DNA of 46,937 nt, taken from assembly GCA_900314995.1 (NCBI GenBank), contig OMXK01000026.1, positions 1 through 46,937 of the forward strand, read 5' to 3'. A program made the position numbers and the translations under genes. Source of the DNA: an uncultured Prevotella sp. (GTDB lineage: Bacteria; Bacteroidota; Bacteroidia; Bacteroidales; Bacteroidaceae). A model generated the notes under the pieces. That model had not been told where the DNA came from. It did no database searches and worked only from the letters and a program-made list of their open reading frames with translations. Of the stretch, positions 1 through 8,077 are shown piece by piece; within the stretch, counting starts at the first letter, position 1; the number at the start of each line of letters is the position of its first letter.

Positions 1-24
1 ATTGCGGCGGTGATTGCGGCGGGG

Positions 25-128
25 CCTCTCGCTAGGGTCAGGGCCTGACGAGAAAGTCGCAAGCGACTTTACGTCAGTACCAGACCCCATCGAGAGGCGT
101 TTGCGTCAGTGCCAGACCCCAGTGAGAG
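25..128. repeat. REP-like inverted and direct repeats
   Basis: A motif of about 25 nt occurs three times. Copies at 72-96 and 104-128 are direct repeats with a 32-nt period, differing at three positions. A more diverged copy at about 25-50 is inverted. Copy 1 and copy 2 flank a perfect 8-bp hairpin (53-60 with 63-70, loop AA), so 25-97 can fold into one long imperfect hairpin. The core CCAGACCCC/GGGTCAGG resembles the GGCCTGACCCC motifs at 46689-46732. Nothing in positions 1-24 can be assigned with confidence; a frame opens from the window edge to a stop near 48 but is too short to identify. Confidence 0.6.
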
Positions 129-196
129 ACGATGCGGCGGATGCGAGAGCACAGTGAGAGGCAAGAGCACAGAATTAAAAAAGAATTGAAAAGAAG

Positions 197-310
197 ATGA
201 AAAAGCGTATTGTTGAGATTGCGGTGAAGGTTATAGTAGCTGCACTCACGGCCTTCTTGACGGCCATTACGACGACTTCGTGTATGGGGCATGGCCCAAT
301 CATACTCTAA
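197..310 (+). CDS. smalltalk family small protein
   Basis: A 37-residue ORF starts MKKRIVEIAVKVIVAALTA and ends just before a strong terminator. It has a Lys/Arg N-terminus, one hydrophobic segment (about residues 5-24), then TTTSC, which resembles a lipobox or a short anchored tail. This layout matches the smalltalk protein family of Bacteroidota, known for being tiny and often encoded beside HU-like DNA-binding proteins and N-acetylmuramoyl-L-alanine amidases. Those partners would lie left of the window and cannot be seen. No molecular function is established. The start follows a purine-rich stretch. The peptide may be membrane anchored. Confidence 0.75.
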   Translation: MKKRIVEIAVKVIVAALTAFLTAITTTSCMGHGPIIL

Positions 311-316
311 ACAATT

Positions 317-354
317 GAGGCTCGCAGTATCACACTCTGCGGGCCTCTTTTTTT
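317..354 (+). terminator. Rho-independent terminator after smalltalk gene
   Basis: An 11-bp stem (317-327 with 337-347, one G-U pair) encloses a 9-nt loop and is followed by seven T. It sits 6 nt after the stop of the small gene. Confidence 0.85.
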
Positions 355-405
355 CGCAGAATTATTGGCTAATATCAAAAAACTTCGAAAGATTGTCTCA
401 TTTTG

Positions 406-437
406 TTTGGTGGTTTCAGCAAAACCTCTTATCTTTG
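406..437 (+). promoter_or_regulatory. Bacteroidota promoter for the 466-1386 gene
   Basis: TTTG at 406-409 and TATCTTTG at 430-437 are 20 nt apart, matching the -33/-7 consensus. Transcription would begin near 445, which excludes the upstream ATG at 403 and supports the start at 466. Confidence 0.7.
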
Positions 438-465
438 CCCTCAAATAACTATCAGACTGCCAAAC

Positions 466-1386
466 ATGAGAAGAATCGCCGTTATCCTGATGCTGCTCTG
501 CGCAACTGCCCTCGCTGCACAGAACTATATCTACGATGAGTTCCGCGCCTTCAAGGGTATGCTCAACGGGAAGACTGCTTTCGAGCTTATCTTTCAGGAT
601 AGCAGTCAGAACGGAGAATCGCGCTGTGCAGGCTACATCTACTACCCCAACGCCAAGAATCCTGCGCCAATTCTCATCGTGGGCCGTTACCTGAAGTCCG
701 ACCCCAAGGATCCCAACTCAGAATACCTCTACCACATGGCCTTCGAGGAATATCAGCCCGACGGCGAAATGACGGGAAAGATCGATCTGGAATATTACGA
801 AGTGGAGGGCGACTACACCTTTAAGAAAGGCACGTGGATCAACCCCAACAACGCCCGACGGCTGCCCATGACCCAGACGAAATCGGTATTCGAGAAGGCC
901 AGTTGGTGGCCCGGTGTCCCTCCGACGCTCACAGCCCCCAAGCGCGAGGCCTACAGTTACAAGTACGCCTTCACGAAGGACAATGACGGCTGGCTGCAGG
1001 ATATCACCGTCGATCTCTATGCCGACGGCAAGAAGGTTGCCCCTGAGATCAGGGAATCCTACAGTTACCCATTCAAAGAAGACCAACACCTGGACTGGAT
1101 CACTGAAACCGACATCAACTTCGACGGCATCCCCGACCTCTATCTCTTCACTGGTTTCCATAGTCATGCCCAGAGTGCCTATGCAGCCTATGTGTGGAAT
1201 CCCGCCACGCTACAGTTCTACCGTGTCGACACCTTCGACGAGATAGCAGAGCCTGAATTCGACGAGAAGTCCAAGACGATCACCAGCCGTGCCCGCGACA
1301 ACGGACACATGTACATCGATGTCTACAAATGGAAGAACGGCAAACTGAGCAGGATCTCCTCCAAGAAGCAGTCGCTCTTCGATTAA
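466..1386 (+). CDS. exported hypothetical protein, XAC2610-like C-terminus
   Basis: The 306-residue product starts MRRIAVILMLLCATALAAQ, a clear signal peptide with cleavage after AAQ or nearby, so it is periplasmic or surface-exposed. The C-terminal third has the calcium-loop-like motif DINFDGIPDLYLF followed by an aromatic beta-rich stretch (YAAYVWNP, FDEIAEPEFD), a pattern seen in XAC2610-related and FG-GAP-like proteins. No catalytic residues are recognisable. The gene stands alone with its own promoter and an upstream terminator. A longer start at 403 lies inside the promoter and is rejected. Function unknown; the family link is tentative. Confidence 0.75.
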   Translation: MRRIAVILMLLCATALAAQNYIYDEFRAFKGMLNGKTAFELIFQDSSQNGESRCAGYIYYPNAKNPAPILIVGRYLKSDPKDPNSEYLYHMAFEEYQPDGEMTGKIDLEYYEVEGDYTFKKGTWINPNNARRLPMTQTKSVFEKASWWPGVPPTLTAPKREAYSYKYAFTKDNDGWLQDITVDLYADGKKVAPEIRESYSYPFKEDQHLDWITETDINFDGIPDLYLFTGFHSHAQSAYAAYVWNPATLQFYRVDTFDEIAEPEFDEKSKTITSRARDNGHMYIDVYKWKNGKLSRISSKKQSLFD

Positions 1387-1483
1387 CACTTGCCATAACG
1401 TGATATATTTTATTACATATCCAAAGCGGGCAGAAGTTCGTCAGCAAATAAGATCATATGTCCATACCAATTACATCAATAAA

Positions 1484-1509
1484 AGTGCCACCTCGCGGCA
1501 GGTGGCACT
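1484..1509. other. perfect 10-bp hairpin in intergenic region
   Basis: Stem 1484-1493 pairs perfectly with 1500-1509 around a 6-nt loop. On the minus strand it is followed by TTTTATT, so it could be a second terminator behind GH31. On the plus strand it lacks a T-run but could protect the 3' end of the 466-1386 transcript. The rest of 1387-1747 shows only the short T9SS-tail remnant and the GH31 terminator. Confidence 0.55.
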
Positions 1510-1645
1510 CACTAATAATTATCAATGTGTCTTCATGGGGGCAATTACAATCACCTAATTAATATATATTATGTCTAACTTCCTATATATAGAACACCAA
1601 AATAGGTAAAATACTGCATCGCACCATAACTATTTAACTTTCTTT

Positions 1646-1687
1646 AATATCTACATCATGAACGGCAAGAAAGTTATCATCAAGTAA
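1646..1687 (+). pseudogene. possible T9SS sorting-tail remnant
   Basis: The frame reads NIYIMNGKKVIIK and then stop. This closely resembles the last residues of type A C-terminal sorting domains of the type IX secretion system (pattern GIYIVNGKKxxVK). No long upstream frame exists; a stop lies about 24 codons upstream. It looks like the last scrap of a deleted secreted protein, but a 13-residue match may be chance. Confidence 0.35.
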
Positions 1688-1693
1688 TATAAA

Positions 1694-1728
1694 AAGAACA
1701 GGACCCGCGATTGCGAAGCCCTGTTCTT
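1694..1728 (-). terminator. terminator of the GH31 transcript
   Basis: A 9-bp stem (1694-1702 with 1720-1728) is followed on the minus strand by a T-run (A-run at 1691-1695 on plus). It lies about 20 nt beyond the GH31 stop. Confidence 0.8.
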
Positions 1729-1747
1729 GCAGATTGATCTGATCACG

Positions 1748-4700
1748 TTAGAGTTGTACGGTTACAGCCTTGCCGCTGTACTGTACGAGCTTGCCCTCAG
1801 GATTGTCGAGGTTGAGGGGCTTCGGAGCATCCTTCGTGATGAGCACGATGTTGAACCGGCGGTTCTTCAGCATACCGGGGAACTGTCCCTTGCGGGTACC
1901 GAAGGATACGGTGCGGGTAGCATCATCGTAAGTGATGTCGATGGTGGCATACTTGCCCTTCTCATAGTTGTAGTTGATACCTTCGTCTTCATAGAGCTGG
2001 AAGCAACCATCCTTGCCTGCATAGACGTAGAGGTTGATGAGCTCCGCGGGCTTCTCATCACTCCACTCCATCTCGGGACCGAATGGGATGATGGCACCCT
2101 CACGGACAAAGACGGGGATGCACTCGTAAGGTGCATCAACCACCAGATGCTGACCTCCAGCGATGTATTCGTTGGTATAGAGGTTATACCAGCCACACTG
2201 CTCCGGGAAGTAGACGCTGCGATTGCGAGCCTTGTAATAGCCTACAGGACAAGCCATGAGCGCAGGACCGAACATCCACTGGTTGCCAATGTTCTCAACT
2301 GCCTTATCTCCATTGAAGTCCATCACCAGAGGACGCATCAGCGTGTAGTCCTTAAAGTGAGCCCAACCTGCCATCGAGTAGAGGTATGGCATGAGGCGAT
2401 AGCGCAGCTTGTCGTAATATACGAATGACTTATAGGCAGGATGCTCATCGGGGGCGATGTTCCATATCTCGCGCAGCGGCCACTGACCATGACTGCGGAA
2501 GAGCGGAATGAAGGTGCCAAACTGGTTCCAACGAGTCTGGAGCTCACGCCACTCCTTCAGATCCTCATTCTCTACCCCACTCTTGTCGAAGAGCTGCTGG
2601 GCAGCAACATAACGGTTCTCTACACAGAAGCCGCCCTGATCCATACCCCAGAAGGGAACACCAGAGATAGAATAGTTAAGGCCGGCAGTCATCTGGGCAC
2701 GCATATCCTCCCAGCGCGTACCAATGTCGCCACTCCAAGTGGCAGTAGAGAAGCGCTGCTCGCCAGCAAAGCCGCTACGAGTAAGCAGGAACACACGAGG
2801 CTCATTGGGTTTACCCTTCCATACTGAGCGCTGACCATTATAGATGGCATCGGCATTCATGGTGCTATAGGCGTTGAAATACTCAGTAGACGTGCCTAAG
2901 GCAGTGGGGCCAGAGAGAGCCTTGCGATACCACATCGGGGTACAGTCGCGCACATTTGGCTCAGAGGCATCCATCCACCAGGCGTCGACAGTTGAATATT
3001 GACCATTGACCATTGACCATTTAGCATTAGTCGTAGACAAACCACTATAGAGGTTCTCGTCCATCTGGCGCCAGAACATCTTGCGGGCACCGGCATCGTA
3101 TGCATCGTAGAAGCCATTCGTATAGCCGGGACCTACCCAATCGTGGATATCATCAGTGGGACTCTGTACATACATCCAGCCCTTGGCATCGAGCTCCTTG
3201 TAGTTATCCGTATTGCAATAGAACTTAGGCCATACAGAAATCATGAAGCGACCATGCATCTGGTGAACCTTATCAAGCATCTGCTGGGGATTGGGATAGC
3301 GCGAAGCCTCAAACCGGTGGCTTCCCCACTGATCCTCGGGCCAGTAGTTCCAGTCCTGGACAATGTTGTCGATAGGAATATGGCGCTTGCGGAATTCTGC
3401 CAGCGTGCCTTCAATCTCATCCTGCGTCTTATAACGCTCACGGCTCTGCCAGAAGCCCAGCACCCACTTGGGATAGAGACTGGCCTTTCCTGTCAGCGTG
3501 CGATAGCCGGAAACAACCTGATCAAGATTCTCGCCTGCGATGAAATAATAGTCCATATCCTTGGCCATCTCACTCCATACAGAGAGCTTGCCGCGCTCCT
3601 CAGCACTACGGGGCTCGGAAACACGCAGGCCACAATAAGCCTCGCCACCATCAGGACGCCACTCTATGCGGAGCTGCACTTTCCTACCCTTCTGGAGTTC
3701 ACAGCTGAACTTATAGGAATTAGGATTCCAAGCCGTGCGCCAACGCTCGGGCACAACCTCCTTGCCATCGATGTAGACCTTGACATAGCCTGAATAATAA
3801 AGGATGAACTGGTAGAGCTGTGTCTTGCCCTTACACTTGGCTTCGCCGAGTTCCGTCGCGACTCGGCCATCCATGCTAGCATGATGGCACTCGCTGCTCC
3901 GTCCCTTGCCGCAGCACTCGGGCTCGATAAAGCCTTCGTAGGTAACATTGGCACCCATCAGGTTAATGTCCTTGGGGAAGTTCTTGATACCACCATTATC
4001 TGTCTTAAGGGCAATGGCCGACTTCTCGGGTGTACCATATTCATAATAGATGCTGTCCTCGTCGCGCACCAGCTTTTTGCCTTTCGCATCAACGTAAGTT
4101 CCAGTGAGATGACCTTCCTTGCCTGTGCGATCATACAGTTTGAAGGCACGGTTCAGCTGCAGGTAGTCATTGGGATTACCAAAGCGGCAATAGCTGTAGC
4201 TGTCCCAGAGCAGACCGTAGTTCTTATTCGACAGCACGAAGGGGATCGAAACCTTGGTGTTATATTGGAAGAGATCCTCGTTCTTGCCCTTCATATTGAA
4301 CTCCTCGCTCTGATGCTGACCAAGTCCATAGAAAGCCTCATCGTCCGGACTATCGAACTTCATCTGCCAAGAGAGACCATGCTTAGCCTCCTCCGGAACC
4401 GTGAACCCATTCTTGATGCCATACTCACGCTCAGGCACCGTGAAGTCCCAGAACTTCTTACCGCCCTTCGCTTCCTTCAACAATTCCTTACCTGCTGCAT
4501 CAAAGAAAGTCACTTCACCAGTAGCTTTTGATACCACAGCCTTCACATTCTTGGCCTTCACGACGATGTTGCCGTCCTCCTCGCTCACTGTGTAAGAGCC
4601 CTTGGCTGGTGCAGCCTGCGGCACAATCATCAGCGAGGCAGGTTTTTCTGGCAGCGCATCCTTCGAGGTGGCACGCACCCGGATGATGTTGTCGTTAATT

Positions 4701-4834
4701 ACTTCTAGGCGGATCACTTTTGCTTGTCCGCCATCAGGACAGATCGTCACCTGCTGTCCCTGTGTCTGCACCTCGGCAGCTGCAGCTGATCCAGCCAATG
4801 CCAGGAGAGACACCATCAAAAAAAGTTTCTTCAT
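1748..4834 (-). CDS. GH31 alpha-xylosidase-like glycoside hydrolase with PA14 insert
   Basis: The 1028-residue product begins with a signal peptide (MKKLFLMVSLLALAGSAAAA). An N-terminal GH31 beta-sandwich is interrupted by a PA14-like domain at about residues 295-410 (LYQFILYYSGYVKVYIDGKEV), as in Bacteroides alpha-xylosidases. The (beta/alpha)8 domain has the nucleophile motif WWMDASEPN (Asp about 622) and the acid/base motif WSGDIGTRW (Asp about 703). It probably removes alpha-xylosyl or alpha-glucosyl ends from plant oligosaccharides in the periplasm; alpha-xylosidase is favoured by the PA14 insert. It lies 27 nt behind a propeller sensor on the same strand, so it is probably the operon's effector enzyme. 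A 7-nt triplicated repeat encodes about residues 605-612, close to the nucleophile. Confidence 0.9.
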   Translation of the reverse strand: MKKLFLMVSLLALAGSAAAAEVQTQGQQVTICPDGGQAKVIRLEVINDNIIRVRATSKDALPEKPASLMIVPQAAPAKGSYTVSEEDGNIVVKAKNVKAVVSKATGEVTFFDAAGKELLKEAKGGKKFWDFTVPEREYGIKNGFTVPEEAKHGLSWQMKFDSPDDEAFYGLGQHQSEEFNMKGKNEDLFQYNTKVSIPFVLSNKNYGLLWDSYSYCRFGNPNDYLQLNRAFKLYDRTGKEGHLTGTYVDAKGKKLVRDEDSIYYEYGTPEKSAIALKTDNGGIKNFPKDINLMGANVTYEGFIEPECCGKGRSSECHHASMDGRVATELGEAKCKGKTQLYQFILYYSGYVKVYIDGKEVVPERWRTAWNPNSYKFSCELQKGRKVQLRIEWRPDGGEAYCGLRVSEPRSAEERGKLSVWSEMAKDMDYYFIAGENLDQVVSGYRTLTGKASLYPKWVLGFWQSRERYKTQDEIEGTLAEFRKRHIPIDNIVQDWNYWPEDQWGSHRFEASRYPNPQQMLDKVHQMHGRFMISVWPKFYCNTDNYKELDAKGWMYVQSPTDDIHDWVGPGYTNGFYDAYDAGARKMFWRQMDENLYSGLSTTNAKWSMVNGQYSTVDAWWMDASEPNVRDCTPMWYRKALSGPTALGTSTEYFNAYSTMNADAIYNGQRSVWKGKPNEPRVFLLTRSGFAGEQRFSTATWSGDIGTRWEDMRAQMTAGLNYSISGVPFWGMDQGGFCVENRYVAAQQLFDKSGVENEDLKEWRELQTRWNQFGTFIPLFRSHGQWPLREIWNIAPDEHPAYKSFVYYDKLRYRLMPYLYSMAGWAHFKDYTLMRPLVMDFNGDKAVENIGNQWMFGPALMACPVGYYKARNRSVYFPEQCGWYNLYTNEYIAGGQHLVVDAPYECIPVFVREGAIIPFGPEMEWSDEKPAELINLYVYAGKDGCFQLYEDEGINYNYEKGKYATIDITYDDATRTVSFGTRKGQFPGMLKNRRFNIVLITKDAPKPLNLDNPEGKLVQYSGKAVTVQL
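3001..3021. repeat. three tandem 7-nt units inside GH31
   Basis: GACCATT is repeated three times exactly within the GH31 reading frame, encoding WSMVNGQ on the minus strand just before YSTVDAWWMDASEPN. Three units keep the frame; gain or loss of one unit would shift it. Confidence 0.9.
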
Positions 4835-4861
4835 ACTTTGTTATTAATTAGTTCTTGTTAG

Positions 4862-7800
4862 TCATTCATTATCGTTATCGTCCATCAGCACAGCCTCCTC
4901 AATCTCTTCCGGCTGCTCAAGTGGCAGTGTGATGGTAAACACAGAACCACCGCCTGGATTGTTATCACCTGTCACTGTTCCTCCATGAGCCGTCACGATA
5001 TCCTTCACAATATGCAGACATACACCAGGATCGTCGTCGCTGACGACTGGATCGAACATGTGAGCCTTAGTCTCTTCAGGGAGGCCGATGCCATTATCTG
5101 AAATACGGATTGTACCATGATTCGGGGTCTTATCGACAAAGACCTTGATGCGACAGTCGCTGGGTGAGAACATCACAGAATTGTTCAGCAGAATCTGAAT
5201 AGCTTGACTCAGCAGATCATGGTCGAAAGGCATCACCAGATCTTGTGCCAAAGGGAAGAAGGTGAACTTCAGGTGTTTACCCTCGGGCGCCTTGAACTGG
5301 GCACACTGTTCCTTCATAAACTCCTGAAGATCGCCTGGTTGTTTGTTCAGTGAACCAAACGCCCACTCTGGCTGCTGAGAATCAGAAGGCTGTTGCTCCG
5401 ACGCAGGTGATGTAGCGGGGCCACTATTCATCAGCTGAGCCTTCATCTCGTTCATCCATTGCTTCTTCATCACCTCCATGCGTAAGCGTTCACGCTCCAT
5501 CTTATCCTCCTGACGCCTCATATACTGGCGACGCCAATAATAGATGCCGCCGGCCACACAACAGAGGAATAACAGCATCATCCAACGGTTACGCAGCAAT
5601 GGAGGTGTGATGGTTATCTTCAAGACTGCCTCGTTCTGCCCCATCGTACCATCCTCGTTGAGCATACGGACATGAAGGATGTAACTGCCATGATGGAGCG
5701 ACATATAGGTGATATTGGGATCCTGTTCCTCAGTCTTGATCCAACGGTCGCTGAAGCCTTCGAGCATATAGATGAAGCGCGAAGGATTATGAATCTCGCC
5801 CTTATCGGTAGCAAGTTGGATGGTAAACTGGTTCTCGTAATAACGCAACACAAGTTCCTCGCACTCGCTGAGCGCCTTGTCAAGAATCACGCGGCCATCG
5901 AAAGCTTCTCCTACCCCCATCTCCTGTCCGAAGAGTTTCAGACCACTGAAGATCGGCTTCTCCGTATTATCGGCATTGGCCACCAACTTCGGGTTGATAA
6001 CATCGACGCCACCCAGTCCGCCAACGAGGATCAGTCCATCCTTTGTACGACTGACGGAACGCTGGTTGTATGGGCCTTGCTGCAGTCCGTCCTTGCTACT
6101 GAAACTACGCACGGTGAACGTCCACTCACCATTTTCATCTTTCGAAGGTACGACGTTTGAGATACCATGTTCGGTAATGACCCACATGCTATGCATATCG
6201 TCTTCAATCAGGCCGACAACACTAGAGCCCAAAAGGCCACTATTCATATCAAGCATCGTCTGATGGTGAGTCTTTGGGTTAACGATGCAACAGCCTGCCG
6301 TCGATCCGTGCCAGATGAGTCCACGACTATCCTCAATGAGACAGACCGTAGCCGCCATCGCTACCGGCTGCCCGGGAATGGCGGGAATCGTGATATTGGC
6401 AATCTTACCGCTGACGGGGTTGATGAGCGAATAATACTGGGAATGGCCTACCATCAGCCATCCCTTCTTGATCCACGATGCCTGCGTCATGAAATTTTCG
6501 GGCAGGTTAGAATTATAGGAATTATAGGTCAAGAACTTTCCGCTCTTCAAGTTGAGCTTCTGCACACCACTACCCAATGTTCCAATCCAGATGTCACCCC
6601 ATTTGTCCTCTGTTACCGACCATACGTTGTTGTTCAACAATGCGCCTTCGGTATTAGAAGCCGTATAGTTCTTAGCTTGCCCATTAACCATGTGGATCAG
6701 ACCACCATTATAAGTGCCGAACCATACAGAACCGTCTCTAGCACCATAAGATGCCACCATAATGTCAGAGGCAAAGCCGCAACGCGCTTTATCGTAGATT
6801 TCCGACTCACCCGTATGAGGATTATATTTGATTATACCGCGGTTATCTGTTCCAAGCCAATAGTTGCCCTGCGTATCCACCGTCGTGGTATTGACATCGC
6901 CTAATTCTAATGTCTTGAAACCCTCCAACTGCTCAATATACTGGTTGACACCGTTTCGATAGGTAGCTATCCACATACTGCCATTCTTGTCGACCATCAG
7001 ATGCTTGGCCGTATTCTCACTGAGCGAGGTGGTATCAAACTTATTGTTCTTGAACTGCTTCACCTCCTTGCTCTCAGGATCGATCACGAACAATCCTTCA
7101 TGGTCGGTCGCAATCCAAATCCATCCACGATTATCCATACAGGCATCCCATATCTGAAGGGGCTCAGGGAGAGGCGCTATGCCCAGCGTAGCCAGAAAGC
7201 TGTTGACCGAACTATGCCAACGTTTGGCTTTCTGCTCGTAGACGAAAATATGAGTAGACAAAACCCAGATATTATCGAACTGGTCGACATAGAGGTTATA
7301 GGCCTGATCAGGTTCACCACCATTGTCCCTGACGAAAGTGTCCTTCCATAGCACTTTTCCCTTGTCGCCATCGAGGGCCATGATCACACCAACGCTGGAT
7401 ACTATGAGCACTTTGTCGCCAAAATTGCCAAACGAAGAAACCCAGAAATCATGGGGAATCTCATTATCGCCATAACCGTATTTGATCAAGGTCAGTTTCT
7501 CTGTCTTAGGATTATAGCAATACATGCCGTCATCGTAAGTCTTTACCCAATAACGCTTCTGCGAGTCAATAAAGAAGCGATCGACACCGCCCTTGATGCC
7601 CCACTTTACCAGTTCTGATGAAGGATTACGGGTCACATGCTCTGTCTTGGGATCAAAGAAACTATAGTTCATGCCCTGTCGCAACCACAGCCTACCCTGA
7701 TAGTCTTCCCATATCAGGTCGACATAGTTATTACGCAACGTGGTCGTATCGTTCGGATCACTATAGAATGTTCTGAAACGATAACCGTCGTAACGATTCA

Positions 7801-7978
7801 GACCGTATGAAGTACCCATCCAGATAATACCCTTCGAATCCTGAAAGAGGTAATTGATCTGTGAGTTGCTCAAACCGTCGCGTGTATCCAGACGACGAAA
7901 CTTCATATCAGGCAGTGTTGTACCTGCATCCGTAACCAGGCACCACCCGAGCAAGAGATACAATAATATTTTCCTCAT
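4862..7978 (-). CDS. HTCS-like propeller sensor with degenerate histidine kinase
   Basis: A 1038-residue sensor with a signal peptide (MRKILLYLLLGWCLVTDAG) and two-component-regulator propeller repeats (LDTRDGLSNSQIN, GIIWMGTSYGLNRYDG) through about residue 650. A Y_Y_Y domain (YENQFTIQLATD, IKTEEQDPNITYMSL) and a membrane segment follow. The cytoplasmic part has a short coiled coil and a HATPase_c domain with N-box ILLNNSVMF and G1 box DNGIGLP. The DHp helix carrying the phospho-His is missing: no HE(L/I)RTP motif exists. The receiver and AraC domains of classical HTCS proteins are absent. It ends in EEIEEAVLMDDNDNE. Start 7978 is chosen because a longer start at 8035 lies within the promoter. 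Probably binds oligosaccharides in the periplasm; how it signals is unclear. Confidence 0.85.
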   Translation of the reverse strand: MRKILLYLLLGWCLVTDAGTTLPDMKFRRLDTRDGLSNSQINYLFQDSKGIIWMGTSYGLNRYDGYRFRTFYSDPNDTTTLRNNYVDLIWEDYQGRLWLRQGMNYSFFDPKTEHVTRNPSSELVKWGIKGGVDRFFIDSQKRYWVKTYDDGMYCYNPKTEKLTLIKYGYGDNEIPHDFWVSSFGNFGDKVLIVSSVGVIMALDGDKGKVLWKDTFVRDNGGEPDQAYNLYVDQFDNIWVLSTHIFVYEQKAKRWHSSVNSFLATLGIAPLPEPLQIWDACMDNRGWIWIATDHEGLFVIDPESKEVKQFKNNKFDTTSLSENTAKHLMVDKNGSMWIATYRNGVNQYIEQLEGFKTLELGDVNTTTVDTQGNYWLGTDNRGIIKYNPHTGESEIYDKARCGFASDIMVASYGARDGSVWFGTYNGGLIHMVNGQAKNYTASNTEGALLNNNVWSVTEDKWGDIWIGTLGSGVQKLNLKSGKFLTYNSYNSNLPENFMTQASWIKKGWLMVGHSQYYSLINPVSGKIANITIPAIPGQPVAMAATVCLIEDSRGLIWHGSTAGCCIVNPKTHHQTMLDMNSGLLGSSVVGLIEDDMHSMWVITEHGISNVVPSKDENGEWTFTVRSFSSKDGLQQGPYNQRSVSRTKDGLILVGGLGGVDVINPKLVANADNTEKPIFSGLKLFGQEMGVGEAFDGRVILDKALSECEELVLRYYENQFTIQLATDKGEIHNPSRFIYMLEGFSDRWIKTEEQDPNITYMSLHHGSYILHVRMLNEDGTMGQNEAVLKITITPPLLRNRWMMLLFLCCVAGGIYYWRRQYMRRQEDKMERERLRMEVMKKQWMNEMKAQLMNSGPATSPASEQQPSDSQQPEWAFGSLNKQPGDLQEFMKEQCAQFKAPEGKHLKFTFFPLAQDLVMPFDHDLLSQAIQILLNNSVMFSPSDCRIKVFVDKTPNHGTIRISDNGIGLPEETKAHMFDPVVSDDDPGVCLHIVKDIVTAHGGTVTGDNNPGGGSVFTITLPLEQPEEIEEAVLMDDNDNE

Positions 7979-8004
7979 AAATGCTTTAGGTTTCTTTTTC
8001 GCCA

Positions 8005-8036
8005 CAAATTTAGACAAAAATAATGAAACACACAAA
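8005..8036 (-). promoter_or_regulatory. internal promoter before the kinase-bearing sensor
   Basis: On the minus strand TTTG (8033-8036) is followed after 20 nt by TAAATTTG (8005-8012). It allows the sensor and GH31 genes to be transcribed separately from the upstream pair. Confidence 0.65.
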
Positions 8037-8077
8037 CATTTTAATGAAAAAACAATTACTGCCGTCTAAAAAACATT

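Noticed and set aside
1727-2428. 233-aa plus-strand ORF over the GH31 gene
   Set aside because: Mirror of GH31 coding sequence with no start context or recognisable domain; many similar shadow frames over the sensors, GH3 and GH31 were dropped for the same reason.
7979-8035. longer start for the kinase-bearing sensor
   Set aside because: It would lie upstream of the predicted transcription start and place 19 residues ahead of a clear signal peptide.
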